Made by a program: the position numbers and the translations under genes. The notes beneath the pieces were generated by a model, which had not been told where the DNA came from, searched no databases, and saw nothing but the letters and a program-made list of their open reading frames with translations. Positions 27,124 to 39,939 of a stretch of DNA of 64,000 bases are shown here, one piece after another (the first letter of the stretch is position 1; each line of letters opens with the position of its first letter). Origin of the DNA: Heterodera schachtii (taxonomy: Eukaryota > Nematoda > Chromadorea > Rhabditida > Heteroderidae). The stretch lies in NCBI GenBank assembly GCA_023374025.1, contig SIJG01000013.1, positions 650,846-714,845 on the forward strand, read 5' to 3'.

Positions 27124-29798
27124 GAGAATAATGGATAAATCAATTTTATAAGATGCGAGAACAAAATTAAATAAAAAGCAAAAAATAACTCAAATAAATT
27201 TACAAAGAAAAAAGAATTTTAAAAAACATTTAAAACATATTTTAACTTGACAATAACAACAATAGTATAAAGTAGATATTTCTAAAAACATAACGAGATT
27301 TGATCAATTTGAGTTAATTAATAGAAAATGGATTAAAGTGTTCGAAATTGAAGAATCTAATTAATCTGGTTTAAATGACTTATTAGTTCGAGAAGGTAAA
27401 ATAAAAACTATAAAAAATTTTTGAGGGATAAATGAAAATTTTGTTAAATGCTGATATTTGATTAAAATAGAAAATTGTAAGCAAAAAACAAACTGAACTT
27501 ACCTAAATAATTCTTTTAAGTATATAAAAGCAAAAATTATAAATATAAATAATAAGCGATAAAAAAAGATTAATATAAAATTTATTAAAATAACTACAAT
27601 AAAATAATACAGTCGACTGATGACTACCCGGAAAGTTTCCAGTTACTGGTCGATAAATATAATTGTTACTCGCAACTTTAACACATACATACATTTAAAA
27701 TGTCATATTTTTACGACTTAACAACATTATTTAATAAAATACATTGAACATGCAACAGAAGAACAAATAAAAATGATAATTTAATTTAAAATATAATTAG
27801 GCATTTAAAAAGAGTTATTCATTTACGAAAAGACGGAAATGATAGAAATCATGAGATAATTATGAAAGCTATAATTCAATTCAATTTCTTAAAATAAAAA
27901 TTAATTTAATTTAAAGTTTTATGTAAATATAAGTTAATCCTGAAATAATATTATAACATAAAATAATATATTTTCTCCTGCGTTTTTACTCGTTCAAAAA
28001 ATCTAATAGATAGCCAAAAAAATTCAATTTAACATAATTAAATTGTATAGTGCATCAAATAAAAAATAGGGTGGGACATATTTTTTTAAAAATAGAATTG
28101 AAAGAAATTTGAACATCTGGAAAACCTCAAGAAAAAATAATAATCTTACTAATAGTTCTCTAGAATATATTGTATTTCTTAAACTGATAAGTTTTCAAAA
28201 CGTTTCATATTTATTTCAATTTTAGTTAAAAACATTCCTTTCCCACATTATTAAATGAAAAAATAAAAATTTAAACGAAACATGTTCTAAGAAGCTATAC
28301 ATTTTAAAATTTTTATCTTTTACATTATCAATTAATTTGAAAAATAAAACTAAACTACAATCTACATTAAGAAAACCAATTAATATTCATTTGTCTACCA
28401 TTGTGCAAGATCACATTAAATATAAACTTGAAATATGGAGAGTGTATAAACACAATTTTACGGAATAGAAAATTAAACCCTTATTTGAATATTTTATTTT
28501 AAATATATATTAGATTTAATGATTGTTAAATGGTATATAAAATTCTCAAATTTGTTTTATTATTTTCCTATATAACTATTATTAAAGTTCTTTTTATATT
28601 ATATTCAAAAATACATATAGTACCTTGAATAATTTTTATATGCTTTAGCTTTCAAATTGTTAGATGCAAAATAATTAAAAATCGAATGACTGGAAAATCA
28701 AAAAGTCTAATGGAAATTATTAACATCCACAAACAAACAATTATCATTAATTTTTAATTCTTCAAAAATTTTAATGTGACATACAACTAAATAATTAAAA
28801 ATAAACAATCTATAGAATAATTATTTAATCCATTTTTTTATATAAATTTGGTTTGTGTCCAATCTTTTCGCTATTTTAATATTAATTTTATCCCATTCAT
28901 TTTTTGAAAATGTTCTTACTTTTTGCTTTATTTTCTCTTTTATTTTATAATATTTTCCAATTATTGTTCTTTTTTTGAGTTCATTTCGTTTTTCTTCTTC
29001 TTTTTATTCCCATTTTTCTCCAAATATTTCGCCAAATGTTTTTTGCTGCGTTATTTTCTTTTTTGCTCCAATTTTGACAATTAAAAACATAATTAAAAAT
29101 AATAGCGGGGGAAATAGTTTCATTTTGTCCTCTCAAAATGATTTATAAATTTTTTTTCAATTAAATTTAATATTTTTTGGGCATATAAATGAATAAAATT
29201 AATTTTATTAAAAGCTATCATAAAATCGAAATAAATTTCATATCCTACTTAATGCAAATTAATATTAATAAATATTTTCGTGAATAATTTTATTTATTAA
29301 TCAAAATAATTGCCAATTTGTAAAATAATGATTAAATAAAAAAATTCCCATTTAAGCACCTGCAATTTGTGAAACTGCGCAAGATTAAAAATGCAATGAC
29401 TTGAAATTTTGGGAACCAAAAATAAATCTTTTTCCATGTTAAAAAATTAGGTTATAATGAAAGACCTATTAATTTCTTTTTCAAATTTAATATCTAGCTT
29501 TAAAAAGTAATATTTAAAAAACAATAAAAATCATTTTTATTAATCATTTTATACGCCAAAAATATCATCAGGGAAAATAATAAATAAAATAAACAAAAAT
29601 AAACTTTTCTAAAAAAATTTATTAAATACATGATGAATTCATTTTTAAATAGATAAATTCATGGTAATGATAATAAATTTAAAAAATTAAAATATTTACG
29701 AAAAATCAATTAAACATTCTAATTGTGAATTAAAATATGATAAAAATAATAATCAATAAGATCATTTAAATTGAGCACTTAAAATTATGCATAATACA
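27124..29798. other. AT-rich intergenic DNA, no supported gene
   Basis: The minus-strand frame at 27503-27694 has no supporting context. Otherwise nothing is recognised. Confidence 0.55.
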
Positions 29799-30340
29799 CA
29801 GGGTTCGGATCGAAAATTTTTCCAAATCAGAACATCAGGCCCAAAAAATCAGACTTTGGGGTCGAAAATCAGAACATTTTGCAAAATTGCTTCAAATCAG
29901 TTATTTTTATAAATTTTCAATCAAAAAATGTATTAAAATTGTATTTTTTGCCTCCGATTATCATCTTTAAAAATTTTAGTGAGGAAATTAGCAAATTCAA
30001 TTTTTGCAATTAAAAGCCAAGCGACGACTTTTCCCTGCGTTTAACGACACCTTTTTTTGCCGCAATTTTTTCAAAAAATTTTAGGGGATGGACAGGTCAG
30101 CGGAGCGACGTCCGGCGGTGCCGATAGGCGCCGCCGGTAAAAATTTTGCGATTTTTAATGCGGTTTGTTAACAGATTTTTGTAAAAAATGACCAAATTTT
30201 ACCAAAAACTTATATTTTCTTGACAAAAAGTGACATTATGCCACAAAATTTTCAAAAATATGAGTTTATTTAAGAAATCAGAACAAAAAATTTGGTCACT
30301 ACCCCAAAATCAGATGAATTAATTAGCCTTGGCGATTTGT
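29799..30340. repeat. Interspersed repeat with CAGGGTTCGG end, probably a hAT-like MITE, boundaries uncertain
   Basis: It begins CAGGGTTCGGATCG and contains several AATCAGAAC blocks at both ends. The GC-richer core (about 30090-30160, GGCGGTGCCGATAGGCGCCG) and the following ATTTTTAATGCGGTTTGTTA resemble the core at about 1210-1460 and, inverted, 39640-39770. I did not find a matching right terminus or target duplication, so the right limit is approximate. Confidence 0.5.
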
Positions 30341-31253
30341 GAAAAAATTTAAAAACCGAATAATTATAACAAAGCAAAAACCAAACATTTTGTTATTTTG
30401 TCGAAAAAATTCTTATCTTTTAAAAAATTAATTAAACTTTTATTTTACGACACAAATTGAATTACACTCAAAATAATATTTAAAAACTGATAAATTACAT
30501 TAAGCTCTCGTGAGGAAAATATAATTTAATTTTCTTGAATGAAAGAATATTAACTTTTAAAGTAGTTTGTTTGCCATTAATTAAAATAAAAATTATATAA
30601 ATAAACTGTAAAAATGTTTAGTTGTCTTAATTAATAGATAATTTTTAAAACTGAATTAGAACTCAAAAGTCTATCTTGTGACAGTATAGACAAATAACCT
30701 TTTTTTAACGAAATAGAAATGCGCCTAATTTTACTTACAAAGAAAAATTTTTAACAAAATAAATATCACAACGAATAACTATACAAAAACCAAAATTAAA
30801 CAAAACCAATTAAAAAAATTGCATACATCAGAGATAATAATATTAAAATAGGATAAAAATATGACACAATAGTTGCTCAAGACCAAATCTCATACACAAC
30901 AAATACAAATGGAAATTAATTTAAACGTATAAAAAATTAAAATACCCATGCTAAGATATCGGCATTAATATGATAATAATATAAAAACTTTTTGAATATA
31001 AAATTTAAAAAATAAATATAAAATTCCAAATAAAAATGATACAATTTAATATGTAAATTCACATGAATATTTTTTTGTGCTTATCAACTTATAAAGAAGA
31101 ACTGAGAAACATTGAAAAATTCATCTTTTCTTGAATAATTATTATATAAAAAGGATAAAATATTTATTTTAAAGAGCTTTGTAAAGACCAAGTCACTTCG
31201 TTAACGAACCAGGAAATAAAAACAAAAAATTTATGAAAATAAAAATCAATGCC
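30341..31253. other. AT-rich intergenic DNA, nothing recognised
   Basis: No feature seen. Confidence 0.55.
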
Positions 31254-31390
31254 AAATACCGACATTTCGACTACTGACATTTCGCCTACGAATCCAAAAA
31301 CATTCATTTCGCCAACTCAGCTAAAATCAGACATTTCGTCAACCAAAAACATCATTTCACCTACCAACTCAAAATAGATATTTTGACAGC
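31254..31390 (+). repeat. Short irregular GACATTTCGCC repeats
   Basis: About seven copies of a CATTTCG(C/A)C(C/T)A motif occur at irregular spacing. They loosely resemble the 26-bp minisatellite at 13824-13901. Confidence 0.5.
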
Positions 31391-31539
31391 GAATTTCATC
31401 ATAATATTATATTCTAAATTTTTAAATTGGATTTATATTTTGTTATTTTTAATAATAATTAAATGTAACCTAAAAGTACATGGAAGCAAATAATAGAAAT
31501 AAAATATTAAATTCATTTTCCATCGGCATCATAAGTTTC

Positions 31540-31680
31540 TTAATCACTCTCTTTATTTCCACGGAAGTGAAGCACCTTCACAAAGTTCTGCATTTCGAGT
31601 CCGAGCATATGTGGGGTTTGCCAAAATAGGTCAGCCATACATGAACTCCAAAGGTGCCGCGTTGTCATTAAATGGGCCAT
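31540..31680 (-). CDS. Possible short ORF or exon relic, unknown protein
   Basis: ATG at 31680 to TAA at 31540-31542 gives 46 codons. The frame lies in an island of clearly higher GC than its surroundings, and its peptide is complex (W, H, M, C, Q all present). I do not recognise it. No splice sites or partners are evident. It could be a degraded exon of a transposon or host gene. Confidence 0.22.
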   Translation of the reverse strand: MAHLMTTRHLWSSCMADLFWQTPHMLGLEMQNFVKVLHFRGNKESD

Positions 31681-31689
31681 TTTAAGAAT

Positions 31690-34600
31690 AAAATTCCCCT
31701 TTTTTTTTGATGGCAAGTTGCCATTTTTTAAAGTACCCGTTTTATCAAAAGACAGATTTTAAGAAAGTTAAATGTCAAAATTATAAATTGCTTTCATAAA
31801 TTTATGAAATTTGCCATTTTCCAAAATAAAAAAAATATATTAAAAAATAATACTTAAAAAAATTTTAATACTCCGTCTCAAATAACATTAAATGTAGGCA
31901 TCGTTTTATGAATGTTTGTGAAAAATATAATATAAATAATATTTTAAATTTTTTTTAAACAATTTAGAATTTTAGTCGCAACATATTAATATTATAGCGA
32001 AGAAATATTATTTATTCATATTTTTTAAAACTATACGCAAAAAAGATTGAATTATAAAATGGGTATTTTTTTTATTAATCTACATAATTACAGAACAATG
32101 AGCAAACAACCGAAAATTTAATAATATTTAATGAATATTTTTAAAGAAAATTATAGAAAACTGTAATAAAAAAAATTCATATATAAATACTTTTTACTTT
32201 TAAATTTGAAATGTATGAAAAACATTTTACTATAGATATAATAAAAATTATACAAAGCGATTTAAAACGAAAAACAATAAGAAACTAAAGCAGAGTAATT
32301 GAAGAAGCATCAAGCTTTTTTTCGACGCGTGAGATTAAATGAATTTAAATTTTTACTAAAAAGTGTATTAAAAATTATTGAGCCATAATTTATATTTTAA
32401 AAATTATTTTTAAAATGCATTTAAATTTGCAAAAAATAAAATTTATTAATTTAACATTTTACTCCTTATGTAGAAAAATTGACAATAAGATAAAAAAATG
32501 AAAAAGTAATAATTATTACTGACAGAGATTGAATACTTTGTGACCGATTCAACATTTAGAATATTTTTTTAATAAGTAATAAATAACTTATTTATTATTA
32601 TAAATTTAATAAAACCGATATGAAAATATCGAGTAAATTTAAAATATATTTTCTTAAAAAGATTTGCTTGACGATGAACAATTAAACCTTGAAAGCTAAA
32701 AATTGGTTTTTTTTTTTGTTTCTCGCATCTTGGTTGATACAAATATTAACAATTTTTTAAATAATTAATTATCACAATTCCATGTGTTTTATTTATTTTG
32801 ATGATTGATTTTGTTAAGAAAACATTAGAACAAAGAATAAAAACGTAAAATGTTTATTTTAAACTTTTTAATCTTTCTAAAAATAAACTTTTGTAAATTA
32901 TGTATTGATGTTATTATTGTTTCACAATTATTCTTTTTTTAATCTTAAATTTTTATACAATGAAATCGTAATTTATTAGCATTTTCAAATTTAAAAATTC
33001 ATTATTCTGATTTATATGTTTTATTAAAATATTCGTCAAGATAAATTTAATATGAAACTGCTATATTACTTTAACTGTTTTATTATTCCTCCGTATACTT
33101 GAGAAGTATTTTTACCTATTAAAAATTTATTCACCATAAATTTAAAATCTAATCATTATAATAATATTATTAATAGTTTTCGAGCAATTATATAAATTTG
33201 AATAGCTTTTTATTAGTCCTTCCCATATTTATTCGATGGATCATGTGTTAACAACATATAAAGATTGGGAAAACCCCTGTCTTTGAAATGCAATTGTATA
33301 GTCAAATCCAATTACTTTTCCAAATATTTTACCTAATTTATTTCTTTAAGAAAAAGACTTACTTCTTTCACAATTTTCGCAGCATCCATAAAACTCTCAT
33401 ATATAGGTTTAAAAGAAAAATTCTAATAATATTATATTCCTAAAGATAAAATAAAAAATTTATGTAAATAAATTAATTTAAAATAAGAAATATAATTAAT
33501 AAATACTTTTTATAAATAAAAATTAAAAATGAAAAGATGCTATACGAAATAAAAAAGAAATTAAATCAAAGCAGATATAAAATAAAAATTATTTATAATT
33601 TTAAATATTAATCAAGCATATAATAAACAATAAAAAAAAATAATTATTTTGATTGCGTTAATGAAAGAAAAATGCATCAAAAACGTCAAATAAAATTTTT
33701 ACTAAAAAAATATTATATAAAATAGAATTTAAACAGTTATTCTATTTATTTGTCAATTGAATAATGAGCTGCAATGCTGCACCTTCACTGGGCGTTATTC
33801 AGAGCAATGACAGTGGGATTTCAGAAGTCGGTAACGTTCGGCACTTCTCAACACATAAAAATTTTAATGAAATTTTGTGATAATATATTATAATTAAATT
33901 TATCTAAAGAGCTTATATAAATATTAAAATGAAATTTCGTAATTAATTCATTTAAATTATATAATATGTATTGCATAGCGTTTGGATATCATCTTAAATT
34001 TTAATGAAATAATATTCAAAACATAATTAATAATATTATATTTGAATAGCAAATATTACTATCAACTTATTTTAATAACAAATTTAATTTCAAAAATAAA
34101 AAACGAACTTATTTTTTCTATTAAATGCAAAGAATAATATTAATAAAGTGAAACCTAGTATTTTATTAGCCATAATCAATCAAAACTTGACAATTAAATA
34201 AAATTAAAAGTGGATTTTTTATGATACCAATATTATATTATTTGCTCATTTTTATTTCAGCAAGCATTTTATGACGATGAAACAAGTTAAATTATAAAAT
34301 AAATATAAAAAGAAAACATTTAACTTTATCATTTAAAAAGGCTAAATAAGAATAAGATTATTTTGAAAGATTAAATAAATTAAAAAATATATGTGATGAA
34401 TTGTAAAAATATGCAAATTGAATTAGTTTAAGGCAAAATTTTAATTTTTGCGAAGAAATTTTCAGAAAAATAAGTCTCTTAGAGAGAGAAAAAGTTTACA
34501 CAAATTTTCTATTAATTTACAAATAACTATAAAAAAATAACATTTTTAATTTTGTTCTTTATTATTTTATTGTATTAATAATTATTATATCTTTATTTAT

Positions 34601-34896
34601 GAGATGATACTGATTTAATCTCCATATATCATTAAGAATATCATCGATTTTAATTCTAAAATCACAATAAAAAATTCGTTTGGCAATAATATCGCAAGAC
34701 GACTCTTGATGCCATGAATAATTATTTATTTATAATAGAATTATGAAAGCAAAATTCCTACATTCAATAAATAAACTTCTGAGAATCATACAATCTTTTT
34801 ATAATAAAACACACTCGTAATAATATTGTATTATAAACTTAATACAAAATTATTATAATCTGTATTAATAAAAAATGAAACATTCACATTTTATTA
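31690..34896. other. AT-rich intergenic DNA
   Basis: Another GC-richer island at about 33764-33880 has a 38-codon plus-strand frame (starting MSCNAAPSLG) without other support. The remainder holds nothing recognisable. Confidence 0.5.
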
Positions 34897-34898
34897 TA

Positions 34899-36147
34899 CA
34901 CTGTGTTGCATTAGAATAGGGACACCCTATTTTGTGGGAGTTTGACCACTTCCCATGAACCAATCGATTTGAAATTTTAACTGTATATAGCAATTCTGAA
35001 AATATTAAGATTCTAAAAGTGAGAAGACGAAATGACGACGGAAAAAAGATTTACGAATTTTTTTCCAAAATTGGGGTGTTGCATTAGAATAGGGACACTT
35101 TTTCAGAAGGATGTAACTTTTTGAGTTGAGCATTAAAAAATCTGAAAAAATTCATGTAAGCTTACTTTATGGTATTGAACAAAAAAGTCAATTGCAACAA
35201 ATTGATCAGATCACTCCTTCATAGTGATCTGAAAGTCCTAAAATGGCTTGAAATCGGGAAAATTTTCGAAAAAAATTCATAGGGGGCTTTGAAAAATTTT
35301 TCATGAAAGACGATTATGACAGTCAGAAAGAGCATAAAATTCTCTACAAAATGGCCTTTTGATGATTACTCTTCGAAGCGTCTCCGCTGAGGGGCGTTTG
35401 GTTAAATATCGACTACCCAAAAAATGACCATTTTTAAGCCATTTTGCTTACTTTTTACGACATTCATGTTTATCCAAACGCCCCTCAGCGGAGACGCGGC
35501 GTAGAGTCCTCATCCAGAGGCCATTTTGTAGAGAATTTTGTGCTCTTTCTGGTCATCATATTCATCTTCCAAGAAAAATTTTTACCAACCCCCTAGAAAT
35601 TTTTTTACGAATTTACCCAGATTTTCACATTTTTTCGCCCACAAAAATTTTGTGTTTAATGACTTTTTTCTTGCATAAAGTGAATAGAAAATGCTTATAG
35701 GATGTCTGAACATTATTTTAATGTTGTTTGCTGTCAGTTTGATTCGGTTGGTCAAATGTTAGAGGCGGTTTAAGCCTTATGGCCCTTAATTTCGCGGAAA
35801 ACTTAGAAAATTCAACATAACTCTCCCTAAAAGATATTTTTCTGTCCGTAAAATAAACAGAAATGTGTAAAAAGATTTGTTCTTTCTTATTTAACTTGTT
35901 TTATCAGCTTCTTTTTCGTAATTGTTGAGATTTTCCGTTTTTCACAAGTGTCCCTATTCTAATGCAACACCCCAATTTTGGAAAAAAATTCGTAAATCTT
36001 TTTTCCGTCGTCATTTCGTCTTCTCACTTTTAGAATCTTAATATTTTCAGAATTGCTATATACAGTTAAAATTTCAAATCGATTGGTTCATGGGAAGTGG
36101 TCAAACTCCCACAAAATAGGGTGTCCCTATTCTAATGCAACACAGTG
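34899..36147. mobile_element. Tc1/mariner-type MITE, 1249 bp, with doubled inverted ends
   Basis: The outer ends are CACTGTGTTGCATTAGAATA and its inverse, bounded by TA at 34897-34898 and 36148-36149, matching the TA target of Tc1/mariner elements. The ~200-bp outer inverted repeats each end internally with a second copy of the terminal motif (35076-35098 and 35948-35970). Further inside, GCGTCTCCGCTGAGGGGCGT (35378-35397) faces its inverse (35478-35497), so the whole element is a diverged palindrome. No transposase is encoded. Confidence 0.85.
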
Positions 36148-36149
36148 TA

Positions 36150-38301
36150 TAAACAAATACAATTGAATTAATTAAAGAATTAAGATTTTTCAAAAATTTT
36201 ATAAAAAAAAATAAATCACCAAAAAATAGAGAAATGGAAAATTTACAATTACTAGTGAGATGGAACAAGCTAACTTTGCATGAAAGGATTAAATTAAGTC
36301 ACCTAATGTAATTAAACCATATAATAATAATTAAAAACCATTTCTTACTAAATAATACATTTCAATAATTAATTAAAAATCTTCAACATCATAATACTAG
36401 CGGAATTTTTTCTTAAAATCTAAAATAATTGACTTTTCTTTTATTTGTATTAAAAAAATATTATTTATTAATAATTTTAAATGTTCATTATAAAAAGTTT
36501 GAATTATAAATAATATAGCTTATTTTTTTAAAAAGACCAAAAAGACATTAAACATGAACAACATGCAATTTGTTCAAGAAAGGATCAAAAAAGAAATAGA
36601 CAAAATTATTTTAATTTAAAAATAATCAAGTTAAAAAACCAAAAAATTCTTAAAGAATAAAATTAATAATTTAAAAGTAAACAATTATATTGGAAAAAAT
36701 AATTATTTGTTAAATTGTGCAATTTTTATAAAAATATCATAAATAAAAGTGAATTAGTTACGGTATGTTTTGTGATAATTTCATAAAATAAATTCGAAAA
36801 ATTACTCTTCAAGCATTCCTAATTCAAAATGTATATGATTTGTTAATTGTTCTTGAGACAACATTTGCGAATAGGTATTTATCGTTTTTCGTAAAAAGCG
36901 ACATTTATACTATTTATTTAATCAATTTCAAAGTTAAATTAGAAAAAAATTGGATTTCCTCAAATTCGAAAGTTCAAAATTTATTAAAATTTATTGGTAA
37001 AAACAATGAATTTGGTAAAATAATAAAATAAAAACGACAAATTTATTTTTTTTAAATTCAAGTATACAATTATTAATTTTCAAAAGAAAACTTTTTTATA
37101 AAAACAAAAAAAAAACATGCAAACGAAGGACAAACATTAAAATCCGAATTTTAAAGAACTAAATACAAATAATAATAAATAATAAATAAATATATCAAAA
37201 ATAAAAGACTTTAACTATTAGATTAGGCTTCAAGCTAAAGTGATTAAACACCTATTTTTATTTTACGAACAAAAATAGATTACGAAAATAAATTTTAAAT
37301 TTCCTTTGTCAAAATTTAATTTCTTAGTTCCTTTTTAAATATTAATAATTATGTATATAAAAAATAATTTATTTTATATACTTCATTCGTATTATTTAAA
37401 AAATTTGGAAATTCAACAAAGGCAAAATCAGGGCCCATCAAAAACCTTTAAAATGCTTTTACTAATCGGGGCGGAACCCATTTCCATTAATTCCTCTTTT
37501 ACTCAAATTATTGGTCAGGACTCAGAATTAACTTATATGTTCCTGAACAGCTCAATGCGCTTATACTTATTTTTTGAAATATTTTTAAATTTTTACTTAT
37601 TATTAATCTTTCTTAATTATCTTTCTCAATAAATTTCATTTAATGAATGTAATAGTTAAATGTTCGACATTTTTAATTTCAAGGCATCGTCTTTTATATT
37701 CATTTCTTGCGAAGTGATTGATTAAATGTTTGTTCAAAGCCATGATGTGTGTAAATTAGATTATTCAATCATTTAAGAGATATATGAAAAAAATAAATTA
37801 TTTATGTTAATATAAGTAAATCATTCGATTTAATTTTTCATATTTTAATATTAGTTTGATTATTTCATTTTAGCATATTTTTTTATCAATAAAATATTCG
37901 GAATAAATTTTAAAATTAATTCATAGGTGTTTTTAAGTATAAAGAATTTTTTATATCTTGGCTAAATAAAATTATTACTATTTTAAGCTACTTGAGTTTT
38001 TATTATTTTTTCTTTTTAAATATAATGGCGTCAAATACTTTGTGCAAATATTTTTTAATAATTTTTCATTTATCATTTTATATTCTTTTAAAATAATAAT
38101 TCTTGTTATTTAAAAAAGTTGAAATTTATTCATTGTTATAATAGCTCTGGCTCAATGTTATCAATATTTTTCATCACATTTTTATTGAAGCAAGGCAATT
38201 GCACCTTAAAATTATTCTATTATGTAAAATGATTTTGACTTGAAGATGGTCAACATGACTGAATGAAAATGTAATTTTTCCATTACTATAAATTTGCCAA
38301 A
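36150..38301. other. AT-rich intergenic DNA
   Basis: A plus-strand frame at 37351-37632 covers a GC-richer patch (about 37425-37565) with a peptide containing GPSKTFKMLL and AEPISINSSF. It has no recognisable domain and is flanked by AT-driven residues. I do not call it a gene. Confidence 0.5.
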
Positions 38302-38380
38302 TATTGGAACAATACAGAGAAGATTAGCATGGCCCCTGCGCAAGGATGACATGCAAATTCGTGAAGCGTTCCAAATTTTT
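38302..38380 (+). ncRNA. U6 snRNA-like sequence lacking its 5' stem-loop
   Basis: From about 38304 the sequence follows U6 snRNA: TTGGAACAATACAGAGAAG, then the ACAGAGA box, the AGC triad region (ATTAGCATGG), the internal stem-loop segment CCCCTGCGCAAGGATGAC, and the 3' part GTGAAGCGTTCCAAATTTTT ending in a long T run. The first ~27 nt of U6 (5' stem-loop and ACATATACTAAA) are absent and replaced by unrelated AT-rich DNA. The missing 5' end makes a functional U6 gene unlikely, so a retroposed or rearranged copy is more probable. Confidence 0.85.
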
Positions 38381-38392
38381 TTTTTTTTTTTC

Positions 38393-38434
38393 GTTCATTC
38401 CAAATGGACATATACTAAAATTGGAACAATACAG
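38393..38434 (+). pseudogene. U6 snRNA 5' fragment directly downstream
   Basis: GTTCATTCCAAATGGAC forms the 5' stem-loop (GTTCATT pairs with AATGGAC, allowing a G-U), followed by ATATACTAAAATTGGAACAA and TACAG. The match to U6 then stops. Together with the preceding 3' part it makes a permuted U6: body and oligo-T first, 5' end second, separated by about a dozen nt of T. Confidence 0.8.
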
Positions 38435-38880
38435 TGCAAAGCTTTTTACCCTATTTTATTTTTTATATTGTTTAATTTTATTAATTTTTATTTATTTATA
38501 AGCTTTTAATGAAAAAATGCAATTTATACATTAATTATTATTAGGGATTTCTAAGCCTGCCTATTAAGTCACTTTTATGGCATTTTGTGACTATTTCATC
38601 TGTTTTTTTATTAATTAATATTTTTAATGTGTTAAAATTCGTTGGGGAAACAAGAAGGATATTTGGGGAGGGAATTGGAAATCAAATTTTGAAGAGATAA
38701 TTCCCAATTCAACACCACTTTATGTTTAAAGTCAAATATTAATTGCTCGTTTTATAACAGCAGTCTTAAGTCAGTGGTAATCAAACTTTGGGGAATTTAT
38801 CAGAAAATTAAAGGAGAATGCATAAAAACATAAAGAAATAATTCAATAAAAAAGAAAACATAAAACATTACATTGGATCC
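38435..38880. other. Intergenic DNA, nothing recognised
   Basis: AT-rich with a G-richer patch near 38650-38680. No gene seen. Confidence 0.5.
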
Positions 38881-38940
38881 AATCTGAAGGTAGTGCGCTA
38901 GTCCTCGTTTCTTAAGGCACAGGTTCGGATCCATTACATG
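38881..38940 (+). pseudogene. tRNA-like remnant
   Basis: CTGAAGGTAGTGCGCTAG resembles a D-arm/A-box, and AGGTTCGGATCC (38921-38932) resembles a B-box/T-arm. The anticodon arm and acceptor stem do not fold properly. It is probably a tRNA-derived SINE fragment. A related copy lies inverted at 39241-39300. Confidence 0.35.
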
Positions 38941-39240
38941 CAAACTCATTTTTTATTTTTATTTTTGCCTTTTTATGCAAAAATAGTTTATCAAACATAT
39001 TTTTTATAAACAAAATTTTTTTACCATTTTATCACATAAGATTTTCAATAAAAATATTAGATAAAATTATTTCTTTAATAGAAAGATGTGTATCTTTTCA
39101 ATTAAATTATTGCGTCTTTATCTTTAATGATTTTTTGGGTTTATGAAATAAAATTAAAATAAAGATTTTATTTCATAAAAAATATTTTAATAATTGACTG
39201 CACCAAGAAATCAAAAATAAAAATTGTAAAAATCAATTAG

Positions 39241-39300
39241 CATGTAAAGGATTCAAAACTGAGACCCAAAAAATTGTGACTAACGCACTACCTCTACACC
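39241..39300 (-). pseudogene. tRNA-like remnant
   Basis: The minus strand reads AGAGGTAGTGCGTTAGTC, then TTTTGAATCC, the same arrangement as 38881-38940. Decayed. Confidence 0.3.
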
Positions 39301-39420
39301 AATAGATACTTGCAGTGCATGAAATAATTATTTCTTTTCTTTAATTAGAAAAAACCAAAAACTTTGGCGCGTCATAACTCGGCACTCGGGCTCATTCCGC
39401 AAAAAATAAAATCACTTTTC

Positions 39421-39480
39421 TTAAGAAGTGGCTAGTCCCCTTGACTTTTGTCTTCTTCTTTCCCCTGGTTCAATCCTTCT
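39421..39480 (+). pseudogene. tRNA-like remnant
   Basis: AAGTGGCTAGTCC (A-box-like) is followed by CCTGGTTCAATCC (B-box-like, about 39464-39476). There is no closing acceptor stem. Confidence 0.3.
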
Positions 39481-39639
39481 ACTGAAATTAAAATATTTTG
39501 AATTTTCTTTTTGTATATTCATGGTTTTCCTATCGACAAAATATGATTTCTCATATATTTTTTTTATTTATATATATTTTATTATTTTTTTTAAATGAAA
39601 ATATGTACATATTGAGCCTAATAAATCCAAAAAACTTGC

Positions 39640-39770
39640 CTTTTTGTTGAAAATCTGTTAACAAATTACACTCAAATTTTCAAAATTTTCCCCGGCGGCG
39701 CTTATCGGCACCGCCGGTCTCCCCTTCTCAACAAAAGTTTTCTGCAAAAAGCGCGCCGAAAAAATGATCA
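39640..39770 (-). repeat. Copy of the GGCGGTGCCGATAGGCGCC repeat core
   Basis: The inverted form reads GGCGGTGCCGATAAGCGCCG followed by ATTTGTTAACAGATTTT, matching the cores at about 30105-30180 and 1210-1460. It marks a dispersed repeat family present at least three times. Confidence 0.55.
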
Positions 39771-39781
39771 TAAAAGTAATA

Positions 39782-39939
39782 TAAATTTCTAATAATATTC
39801 GATCATTTAGTCCAAAAATGATTATTTTTAAAAATAATTTAAATAATTAGTTTGAAAATTTTCATTAATTTAATTGTGCTTTAACTTTTGGATTTTATTA
39901 AATAAAAAACAAAATAAAAATTTAATTTTATATTATTTT
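39782..39939 (+). repeat. Local direct repeat, copy 1
   Basis: Closely matches 40379-40530, starting TAAATTTCTAATAATATTCG and ending TTATATTATTTT. Confidence 0.8.

Noticed and set aside
26746..31390. CRISPR-like spaced repeats
   Set aside because: Units are degenerate and irregularly spaced, and the genome is eukaryotic with no cas-like genes.
38302..38380. Functional U6 gene
   Set aside because: The 5' stem-loop and first ~27 nt are missing, and no correctly spaced upstream promoter elements are seen.
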